A stretch of 10,372 nt of DNA from Nitrospirota bacterium. Lineage in GTDB: Bacteria > Nitrospirota > Thermodesulfovibrionia > Thermodesulfovibrionales > Magnetobacteriaceae. The stretch lies in contig JADFXO010000113.1 of NCBI GenBank assembly GCA_015233485.1, positions 1 through 10,372 on the forward strand, read 5' to 3'. The notes under the pieces were generated by a model. That model was given only the letters and a program-made list of their open reading frames with translations, was not told the DNA's origin and did no database searches. Of this stretch, positions 5,180 through 10,372 are shown in pieces. The position numbers and the translations under genes were made by a program. Within the stretch, counting starts at the first letter, position 1, and the number at the start of each line of letters is the position of its first letter.

Positions 5180-6508
5180 ATGAACGATGTAAAGAAATAT
5201 TGCGATGTACTGGGAATAGAGCCTATGGCTTCTTTAGAGGAAGTTAAGCAGGCTTATCGGGATGCGATGAAAGCCTGGCATCCCGATAGATTCGCTAACG
5301 AAAGTGAACGATTTAAGAAGAAAGCCGAGGAGAATACTAAAAAAATCAACGAAGCTTATGAAAAAATTAAGATTTTCCTATCATCTACGGATAAGAAATA
5401 CACTAAGCCAGAAGATACCCGTACTAAAGAAGACACCACGCGAACGGATACCCACCGAGAACATGAGCGTAAAAAAGAAGATTCTAAGCAAAAAACTAAC
5501 CGTACTACACCAAGGTTTATCAATAACAGGAATAAGACAATAACGGATACTCGTACTGGTCTGATATGGAGTCAAGACGCTAATACACCATCAATAGATG
5601 TAGACGTTCGTCACGATACTTTTTGGTTAAAACTCTATAAAAGGCTTTGTCGTAGAAGTGGAGAAAAAACTTGGCGGAAGGCAAGGAAATACATAAAGTG
5701 TTTGAACAAATTCAACTATCTGAGTTATAACGATTGGCGATTTCCAACCAGCGAAGAGCTTCGCAGTCTTATTAAGAGCTATGATAAGGACGATTTGCCT
5801 TCTTCTTATTCTTCTTCTTATTATGATACACCTGATCGTGCATGTTCATGGTTAAACATAATGGGATTTACCGTGCAATCGGCCAGCGATGATTGGTGGT
5901 CATCTACTCCCTCTTTGTTGACTCGTGGCGGTGAAATCGTCAACTTGTTTGGCGGCGGGAGTGTGAGCCCTAGCTACGTTTGGCCCGTGCGTGATGGAGT
6001 GAATACCCACAAGACAACCCACCGAGAGCATGAAAGGTTTATCAATAACAGGAATAAGACAATAACGGATACTCGTACTGGTCTGATATGGAGTCAAGAC
6101 GCCAGTACACCATCAATAGATTTAGACACTTGGCACGATTTTTGGTCAAAACGCGATGAAAGGCATTGCCTTACCAGTGGGGGTAAGAAATGGGAAAAGG
6201 CACAGAAACACATAGCGTGCTTGAACAAAGCCAACTATCTGGGTCATAACGATTGGCGATTTCCAACCAACGAAGAATTTGAAAGTCTTTTTGAGATGGG
6301 CCAAAAGCCTTACCACGAATGGTTGCAGAGTGTGGGATTTACTAACGTGCAATTGTATTATTGGTCTACTACTGTCCTCGCCACAGGTTCAGACAGCGCA
6401 TGGGTAAACCCATGGGGCATCCGCATAGACGATGGGTACGTGAAGCACGGCCTTAAGTCGGATTGCCTCTATGTTTGGCCCGTGCGAGGCAGACAGAAGG
6501 GTTTTTGA
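5180..6508 (+). CDS. J-domain protein fused to two DUF1566 (Lcl C-terminal-like) domains
   Basis: This 442-residue protein opens with a J-domain: YCDVLGIEP at 7-15, the HPD motif at 34-36 and a lysine-rich helix to about 66. In known proteins HPD stimulates the ATPase of DnaK/Hsp70. A Lys/Thr/Glu-rich linker (67-110) follows. Two DUF1566 domains come next, about 112-272 and 286-437. Each has RFINNRNKTITDTRTGLIWS, a LNxxNYLxxNDWRFPT block, a WWSST/YWSTT block and a closing VWPVR. DUF1566 has a C-type-lectin-like fold in known members and is often a binding domain. No signal peptide or membrane segment is seen, so it should be cytoplasmic. The J-domain starts at once, so the ATG at 5180 is needed even though it has no ribosome site. 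It sits between the adenine methyltransferase and the restriction operon. Substrate and role are unknown; a chaperone-recruiting recognition or defence protein is only a guess. Confidence 0.82.
   Translation: MNDVKKYCDVLGIEPMASLEEVKQAYRDAMKAWHPDRFANESERFKKKAEENTKKINEAYEKIKIFLSSTDKKYTKPEDTRTKEDTTRTDTHREHERKKEDSKQKTNRTTPRFINNRNKTITDTRTGLIWSQDANTPSIDVDVRHDTFWLKLYKRLCRRSGEKTWRKARKYIKCLNKFNYLSYNDWRFPTSEELRSLIKSYDKDDLPSSYSSSYYDTPDRACSWLNIMGFTVQSASDDWWSSTPSLLTRGGEIVNLFGGGSVSPSYVWPVRDGVNTHKTTHREHERFINNRNKTITDTRTGLIWSQDASTPSIDLDTWHDFWSKRDERHCLTSGGKKWEKAQKHIACLNKANYLGHNDWRFPTNEEFESLFEMGQKPYHEWLQSVGFTNVQLYYWSTTVLATGSDSAWVNPWGIRIDDGYVKHGLKSDCLYVWPVRGRQKGF
5512..6121 (+). repeat. Direct DNA repeat marking a recent DUF1566 domain duplication
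   Basis: Bases 5512-5580 recur without change at 6034-6102, an offset of 522 bases (174 codons). A further 19 bases follow with two differences. The linker motif THREHE precedes both copies (codons 91-96 and 280-285). Later parts of the domains differ more, so the copies are either recently duplicated with fast divergence of the C-terminal part or kept alike at the 5' end by recombination. Confidence 0.85.
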
Positions 6509-6589
6509 TAGCTTGGCGATTTTATCCTAAATTAGACAAAACGATGAACGAACAATTAGCGTATATTCCTGTTTCATTGCAATTTCCCC

Positions 6590-6618
6590 TTGCCTATTGT
6601 TTTGTATATTGTTAAAAT
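6590..6618 (+). promoter_or_regulatory. Promoter of the restriction-modification operon
   Basis: TTGCCT (6590-6595) and TAAAAT (6613-6618) are spaced by 17 bases, a good sigma-70 layout. Transcription would begin near 6625. TAAAAT (6613-6618) and ATTTTA (6631-6636) form a short inverted repeat around the expected start, which could be an operator for the methyltransferase's own helix-turn-helix. That operator role is inference. Confidence 0.55.
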
Positions 6619-6644
6619 AGCGTTAAGGGAATTTTATAGACGAT

Positions 6645-7940
6645 ATGGCAAAAGAATACCCAGAGGTAAACTTGATGCAGGAAACGCAGCAAACCGTGTT
6701 TTCAAAGTTACGCCAGCAGGCAGGACTGACAATAAGGGAGCTTGAATCTTCCCTTGGTTATGCGCCGCGCACATTGCAGCGCTACGAAACAGGAGAGACG
6801 ATACCCCGTCTTCCTGTTCTTGAAAAATTGCAGCAAATTGCACACTCAAGGGCACGGGCAACAGTGCCGCAAGGATTCCGCTTTATAGACCTGTTTGCAG
6901 GCATAGGAGGCTTGCGGCGCGGTTTTGAAACGGCAGGTGGACGTTGCGTTTTTACAAGCGAATGGAACAAGTATGCGCTTGAAACTTACTGTGCGAATTT
7001 TCCAAGTGTCACACATGAAGTTGTTGGTGACATAACAAAGATCGAGCCGGAGGAAATACCGGAACATGACGTTTTACTTGCTGGATTTCCGTGCCAGCCG
7101 TTTTCTATTGCTGGTGTTTCAAAGAAAAATTCACTTAACCGCCCGCACGGCTTCCGTTGCGAAGCCCAAGGAACGCTGTTTTTCGATGTTGCGCGAATCA
7201 TCGAGTATCACCAGCCGAAAGTGTTCCTTCTGGAGAATGTAAAAAATCTTTTCAATCATAACCAGGGTCACACGTTCCAGGTTATTCACCGGACACTTAC
7301 GGAGGAACTTGGCTATCAGGTTCACTGGAAAATCATTGATGCCCGCGTTTTTGTTCCGCAGCACAGGGAAAGAATTTTTATTGTGGGCTTTCGTGAAAAA
7401 AATAAATTCACGCTCGACAACCTGAAACTGCCTCCCTTGGCGCTTGCGCCAAGGTTATCTTCTATCCTTCATCCCCAGGACGGTAGCGAACCAGCAGACG
7501 AGAGATATACAACAGGTAGCAAGGGCAAGGTTCTTGATAAGTACACTCTCACAGATCATCTTTGGAAATATCTTCAGGATTACGCCCGAAAGCACCAGCA
7601 GAAGGGGAACGGGTTCGGGTTCGGGTTATGTACCCCTGATGATGTGGCGCGGACGCTTTCCGCCCGTTATTACAAGGATGGTTCGGAGATTCTCATCAAA
7701 CAACTTCGCCGTAATCCGCGACGCCTTACGCCGCGCGAATGTGCGAGGCTTATGGGGTTTGAAAAACCAGGCGAAGCCTTGTTCAAAATCCCTGTTTCAG
7801 ACACCCAGGCTTACAAGCAATTCGGCAATTCTGTTGTTGTGCCTGTTGTGGAAGCCGTCGCAGGCCACATGCAGCCTTGGATTGAGGATTGCCTTACCGA
7901 TGCAGAGACTGAAATACGGGCGACCAGCACTAATGGCTGA
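6645..7940 (+). CDS. dcm: Dcm-like DNA (cytosine-5) methyltransferase with N-terminal HTH
   Basis: This protein of 431 residues transfers a methyl group from S-adenosylmethionine to cytosine C5. Residues about 19-66 are a Cro/XRE-type helix-turn-helix (LRQQAGLTIRELESSLGY, then TLQRYETG). The catalytic part follows: motif I FIDLFAGIGG (80-89), GFPCQPFSIAG with nucleophile Cys150, ENVKN (197-201), QHRERIFIVGFR (239-250), a target-recognition region about 253-355, RRLTPRECARLMGF (359-372) and QFGNSVVVPV (392-401). Long stretches match E. coli Dcm/M.EcoRII (for example GFPCQPFSxAGVSKKNSL and TLSARYYKDG), so CCWGG is the likely target; CCNGG relatives such as M.SsoII, whose N-terminal region regulates transcription, are an alternative. 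ATG 6645 gives a weak SD at long spacing. ATG 6675 has AGAGG eight bases upstream and keeps all domains, so the true start is uncertain. The stop overlaps vsr. Confidence 0.92.
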   Translation: MAKEYPEVNLMQETQQTVFSKLRQQAGLTIRELESSLGYAPRTLQRYETGETIPRLPVLEKLQQIAHSRARATVPQGFRFIDLFAGIGGLRRGFETAGGRCVFTSEWNKYALETYCANFPSVTHEVVGDITKIEPEEIPEHDVLLAGFPCQPFSIAGVSKKNSLNRPHGFRCEAQGTLFFDVARIIEYHQPKVFLLENVKNLFNHNQGHTFQVIHRTLTEELGYQVHWKIIDARVFVPQHRERIFIVGFREKNKFTLDNLKLPPLALAPRLSSILHPQDGSEPADERYTTGSKGKVLDKYTLTDHLWKYLQDYARKHQQKGNGFGFGLCTPDDVARTLSARYYKDGSEILIKQLRRNPRRLTPRECARLMGFEKPGEALFKIPVSDTQAYKQFGNSVVVPVVEAVAGHMQPWIEDCLTDAETEIRATSTNG

Positions 7941-8403
7941 TATTGTTGATACTGCAACCCGCAGCCGCATGATGGCAGGGATAAAGGGCAAGAACACAAG
8001 GCCGGAAATCGTCATTCGCCAAGGGTTGCACCGCAAAGGCTATCGCTTTCGCCTGCACAGGGCAGACTTGCCAGGCAAGCCCGACCTTGTGTTTCCCTCT
8101 CGCCATGCCGTCATAATGGTGCATGGTTGTTTCTGGCATCAGCACGATTGCCACCTGTTCAAATGGCCGTCCTCGCGGCGGGAGTTTTGGCGTAGCAAAA
8201 TTACAAGGAATAGGCAGAAGGATGCAGAGACCGAAAGCGCCCTGTTGCGTAAAGCCTGGCGAGTTCTTACGGTTTGGGAATGTGCCCTTAAAGGCCGAAC
8301 AAGGCCGCCGATGGAGCAGGTAATAAACCAGTGTGCTGCATGGCTTGACGGAGGGGCGTGGCGAGCAGAGATCTCTGGCAACAACCAGGCATCGGCCAGA
8401 TGA
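7933..8403 (+). CDS. vsr: Very-short-patch mismatch endonuclease
   Basis: This 156-residue protein, the same length as E. coli Vsr, nicks DNA 5' of a T mispaired with G. Such mismatches arise when 5-methylcytosine deaminates in CCWGG, and the nick starts short-patch repair. It begins MADIVDTATRSRMM. The zinc- and metal-site residues line up: Asp51 in LPGKPDLVF, then VHGCFWHQHDC with His64, Cys66, His69, His71 and Cys73. WRVLTVWECAL follows at about 105-115. Its ATG lies inside the end of the methyltransferase gene (8-base overlap), and its TGA overlaps the endonuclease ATG, so all three are coupled. The frame is open far upstream, but that is a shadow inside dcm and the start is fixed by family alignment. 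Pairing with a Dcm-like enzyme protects the genome from C-to-T mutation at methylated sites. Confidence 0.95.
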   Translation: MADIVDTATRSRMMAGIKGKNTRPEIVIRQGLHRKGYRFRLHRADLPGKPDLVFPSRHAVIMVHGCFWHQHDCHLFKWPSSRREFWRSKITRNRQKDAETESALLRKAWRVLTVWECALKGRTRPPMEQVINQCAAWLDGGAWRAEISGNNQASAR

Positions 8404-9620
8404 ACGGAGGTTTTCTATCGCAGTATTTTGCAGGTGTGGCGGTCAAGCGCCTGAGTGCTGTTGAGGCCGACGCAACCAAGTCGCACCAGCATGAATATAA
8501 CGGCATTACGGCCATGAAAGCCTTTATGGGTGAGCCTGCCTATGGCGTGAAAAATACCTTCCCTGCCCGCTTTATATGGTTTGGTGGTGAAAATGAGGGT
8601 ATTACCGAGGAAGCCTTTGCAACGTGGTATCAGTCACGCAAATTGCCGCGCTCGGAATACCGCCTTTATTTTCCGACAACACCCGTTTCAGAACTTGCCG
8701 ACATTGGCGACTTGCTTGTTGTTGCCAGGCAAACAGACGGGAATATGCTTATCATAATCGCACGGGCAGGCAGCACGGTAGAGAACCAGCTTTTATGGCT
8801 TTTCGGTTTTTCCTACATCGTTGGGCAAACTTTCGAGACTCAGCAAATTGAGGGCACTCGTGACCTTCAGGTTGATTATGTCGTCCGGTACATTCTTGAA
8901 GAACTCGGCATTGAACCGGAAGAACCGGATACACCGCAACTTGACCAGCACCTTGAACAATTTGGCGGTGCGTTTCCGTCAACCGCCGTTTTTTCCGCCC
9001 TTGCCCGCGCCATTGTGAACATTGCGCCACAGGATGACCCTGATGCCGCGCTGGTGAATCTTATGGACACGGAGGAGCGGCTTTTTCTTCGGCTTGAGCG
9101 CCACATCGTAGCAAAGCGCCTTGACCAAGGATTTATGACGGCGGACGGCGCGGACGTTGAAAGCTTCTTTCAGTTCTCGTTGAGTGTGCAAAACCGGCGT
9201 AAATCTCGTGTTGGCCATGCGCTTGAAAATCACTTGGCATGGATTTTTGACAGCATAGGGCTACGCTATCAACGCGGCGCGGAAACCGAGAACCGGAAAA
9301 AACCTGACTTTCTTTTTCCAGGAAAGACGGAATACGATTTACCTTCATTTCCCGCAACATCCCTTTCCATGCTTGGCGTCAAATCAACCTGCAAGGACAG
9401 ATGGCGGCAAGTGCTGGCCGAAGCAAACAGGATTCAGAGAAAACATTTACTTACCCTTGAACCTGGTATCAGTACGAACCAGACCAACGAGATGAAGGCC
9501 AGCGAATTACAGCTTGTCTTGCCTGCATCGTTACACCGAACCTATACGCCGGAGCAGCAAGGCTGGCTTTTTTCTGTACGTGATTTTGTCGCCATGATTA
9601 AGGAAAAAGAGCGCAGATAA
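8400..9620 (+). CDS. EcoRII-like type II restriction endonuclease
   Basis: This is a 406-residue protein (EcoRII has 404). Residues about 1-165 resemble the effector-binding B3-like domain (YFAGVAVKRLSAVEAD and SHQHEYNG). Residues about 255-400 match the EcoRII catalytic domain: VQNRRKSRVGHALENHL, KKPDFLFPGKTEY and LGVKSTCKDRWRQVL, then LVLPASLHRTY. Asp303, Tyr312, Lys328 and Lys332 keep the spacing of EcoRII Asp299, Tyr308, Lys324 and Lys328, so it should be active. EcoRII is a type IIE enzyme that cuts before CCWGG and needs a second site copy as effector. The ATG at 8400 overlaps the vsr stop as ATGA, which argues for it over an in-frame GTG at 8358. The Dcm-like enzyme upstream would protect the same sites. 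N-terminal identity with EcoRII is weaker than in the C-terminal half. Confidence 0.9.
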   Translation: MNGGFLSQYFAGVAVKRLSAVEADATKSHQHEYNGITAMKAFMGEPAYGVKNTFPARFIWFGGENEGITEEAFATWYQSRKLPRSEYRLYFPTTPVSELADIGDLLVVARQTDGNMLIIIARAGSTVENQLLWLFGFSYIVGQTFETQQIEGTRDLQVDYVVRYILEELGIEPEEPDTPQLDQHLEQFGGAFPSTAVFSALARAIVNIAPQDDPDAALVNLMDTEERLFLRLERHIVAKRLDQGFMTADGADVESFFQFSLSVQNRRKSRVGHALENHLAWIFDSIGLRYQRGAETENRKKPDFLFPGKTEYDLPSFPATSLSMLGVKSTCKDRWRQVLAEANRIQRKHLLTLEPGISTNQTNEMKASELQLVLPASLHRTYTPEQQGWLFSVRDFVAMIKEKERR

Positions 9621-9811
9621 TTTGTATAGGTTGTCTTGCCAGTGCCTTGGGTAAAGTCCTCCTTTGTTTTGAGTCTTTACAGTAACTTTAGTGACTTCTT
9701 GTCGCACTCCCCTAAATGTGCAGTTTTACCCAACATTGTTGAATTGTGTCAAGAATTATTAAAGTGCATCAGGCAACCCTTGAGGAATACCCGATGCACT
9801 TCTACTACAAT
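9621..9811. other. Intergenic region between endonuclease and the small minus-strand gene
   Basis: I see no supportable gene here. The region holds the terminator of the minus-strand small gene at 9762-9801 and the convergent ends of two genes. A minus-strand frame from about 9707 runs back into the endonuclease 3' end, but it lacks a usable ribosome site. Confidence 0.5.
9762..9801 (-). terminator. Candidate terminator of the small minus-strand gene
   Basis: Arms AAGTGCATC (9762-9770) and GATGCACTT (9793-9801) are perfect complements, extended by GG/CC after one mismatch, with a loop of about 16 bases. Read on the minus strand the stem follows the stop of the small gene by about ten bases and is followed by TTTAATAATTCTT, a weak U-rich tract. 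Confidence 0.5.
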
Positions 9812-9937
9812 TTACTTTTTCTTTGGCTTATGTTTGGCTTGCGCCAAATCAGAACCAGCAACGGAACGAACCGTCTTACTTTTGCTCGTTTTCAGCAATT
9901 TCCCTGCTTTGCTTGCATCCCCTTTTGATGTCGCCAT
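9812..9937 (-). CDS. Small basic protein of 41 residues, unknown function
   Basis: On the minus strand an ATG at 9937-9935 follows AAGGAA at a normal distance and opens 41 codons ending in TAA. The product begins MATSKGDASKAGKLLKTSKS and ends DLAQAKHKPKKK. It is rich in Lys, Ser and Ala, with no Cys, Trp or hydrophobic core, so it is soluble and perhaps intrinsically disordered or nucleic-acid binding. It recalls short uncharacterised proteobacterial proteins with a SKxxSKxxKxL then SVAGSxLxQA pattern, but I cannot name the family. A hairpin directly downstream (9762-9801) supports it as a separate transcription unit. The longer overlapping plus-strand frame at 9636-10040 has poor composition and no ribosome site, so the minus-strand reading is preferred. 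Confidence 0.6.
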   Translation of the reverse strand: MATSKGDASKAGKLLKTSKSKTVRSVAGSDLAQAKHKPKKK

Positions 9938-10072
9938 TCTTATTTCCTTTTCACAGCCGGTTTACAATCATGCACACCGTGCAGTAGATTGGCGGTGGTA
10001 TGAATCGCCTACCTTCTTCTGGCGTTCACTGAAGAATTAAGGGTGCTGTACAACCCGAATTTTCATAGTGAC

Positions 10073-10099
10073 AGATTGATCGAATCGATCAATCTTTTT
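10073..10099 (+). terminator. Rho-independent terminator, plus strand
   Basis: AGATTGATCG and CGATCAATCT form a 10-bp perfect stem (11 if the innermost A-T pair closes) with a 3-base loop, followed at once by TTTTT (10095-10099). The minus strand has no T-run after the stem. No plus-strand gene ends nearby; the closest is the endonuclease 450 bases upstream. It may end the restriction operon transcript, with antisense read-through across the small minus-strand gene. Confidence 0.7.
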
Positions 10100-10173
10100 G
10101 CATGTGTACTTTTACAAGATATTCGCCTAACTTACTTATAGACTAACCTCCTTTTCTTTTATTATAACTACTA

Positions 10174-10203
10174 TTTTAACAGTATATATTTTAACAATAT
10201 ATA
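10174..10203 (-). repeat. 15-bp AT-rich tandem repeat
   Basis: TTTTAACAGTATATA (10174-10188) is followed directly by TTTTAACAATATATA (10189-10203), one difference. Read on the minus strand each unit contains TGTTAAAATA. The sequence TATATTGTTAAAATA (minus, 10201-10187) is identical over 15 bases to 6605-6619, which covers the -10 region of the restriction operon promoter. Confidence 0.75.
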
Positions 10204-10237
10204 TTTTGAATAAGCAATTAATCAATATGGGTCTCTA

Positions 10238-10293
10238 CGCCACAAAACGGACATGGCAAAAGTTAGGGTTAGTTGTGGTCACATACCTTCCAG
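10238..10293 (-). pseudogene. Decayed copy of the lar ribosome site and 5' end
   Basis: Read on the minus strand this 56-base stretch lines up with 4248-4303, the ribosome site and first dozen codons of the lar-like gene. Shared blocks include GGAAGGTATG, AACCCTAA, TTGCC and CCGTTTTG, with GGCG after one change. The start ATG has become ACA, one base is lost after AACCCTAA, and similarity ends just after the CPFCG codons. In one frame the short peptide PCPFCGVETHID followed by a stop can still be read. It is a non-functional relic of a lar-family gene, not an intact one. Confidence 0.65.
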
Positions 10294-10372
10294 CCTTTAA
10301 CCAGAGAAGGCCAGTTTGGGCGTGTCCCCGCGAAGGAGCGGGGTCAGGCTCTACTCGCAAGAGCGACCGGAG

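Larger units (their letters stand above)
10100..10372. other. Non-coding right end: AT-rich block, lar relic, GC-rich hairpin
   Basis: I find no convincing gene here. An AT-rich block (about 10150-10225) holds a 15-bp tandem repeat. AAGGAGGTT on the minus strand (10153-10145) is a perfect ribosome site with no start codon in range. A decayed lar start lies at 10238-10293. From 10300 the sequence is GC-rich, with a hairpin CCCCGC-GAAGGA-GCGGGG (10326-10343). A minus-strand frame is open from the right edge to a stop at about 10239, too short and featureless to call. Confidence 0.5.

Noticed and set aside
5180..6508. Diversity-generating retroelement target
   Set aside because: The fold is compatible, but no reverse transcriptase, template repeat or adenine-biased variable region is visible in the window.
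7444..7932. Upstream extension of the vsr frame
   Set aside because: It lies wholly inside the methyltransferase gene; the 156-residue form starting at 7933 equals the known Vsr length and alignment.
9636..10040. Plus-strand 134-residue ORF after the endonuclease
   Set aside because: Hydrophobic, Cys-rich composition typical of an antisense shadow; opposite a small minus-strand gene with its own ribosome site and hairpin.
10239..10372. Minus-strand open frame from the right edge, in phase with the membrane gene if the window were circular
   Set aside because: No replication gene supports a complete circle, composition changes sharply at the junction, and the translated stretch has no membrane or family pattern.

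Overview
The window reads as part of a mobilizable bacterial element carrying a transfer (mob) module and a restriction-modification cargo. The MobC/relaxase pair resembles a proteobacterial, probably alphaproteobacterial, MOBP-like type. The cargo is closely related to the enterobacterial Dcm/Vsr/EcoRII set. No replication initiator, integrase, transposase or conjugation (type IV secretion) gene is visible, so I cannot tell a plasmid from an integrated element.

Layout. 1-393 (minus): 5' part of an AT-rich gene for a small membrane protein that runs off the left edge. 394-665: non-coding, with a strong 16-bp inverted repeat and a G5AATTC5 palindrome, read as a candidate oriT. 666-3715 (plus): mobC and a large relaxase gene overlapping by 4 bp. 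The relaxase has an N-terminal transfer domain followed by five copies of one repeated module. 3716-4239: a decayed or poorly defined stretch with one GTG-start ORF. 4265-4468: a Lar-family zinc-knuckle protein. 4509-5012: a phage-type DNA N6-adenine methyltransferase. 5180-6508: an unusual protein with an N-terminal J-domain and two DUF1566 domains. 6645-9620: a compact operon of Dcm-like cytosine methyltransferase with a built-in helix-turn-helix, Vsr mismatch endonuclease, and EcoRII-like endonuclease, with overlapping genes. 9812-9937 (minus): a tiny basic protein with its own terminator. 9938-10372: no convincing gene. It holds a plus-strand terminator, an AT-rich 15-bp tandem repeat, a decayed second copy of the lar 5' end on the minus strand, and a GC-rich hairpin near the edge.

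How the parts may work together. MobC and the relaxase would nick oriT and lead DNA into a recipient using another element's secretion machinery. Lar and the adenine methyltransferase are typical mobile-element genes that could blunt host restriction on arrival (inference). The Dcm/Vsr/EcoRII operon would methylate, restrict and repair at one site, most likely CCWGG, which helps retain the element and excludes phage. The J-domain/DUF1566 protein sits between these two groups, and its role is unknown.

Most unusual points: a relaxase with His17 where related enzymes have the catalytic Tyr; five repeated modules in that relaxase with a recent duplication; the J-domain/double DUF1566 fusion with a recent DNA-level duplication and a possibly leaderless mRNA; and a decayed lar copy on the opposite strand near the right end.
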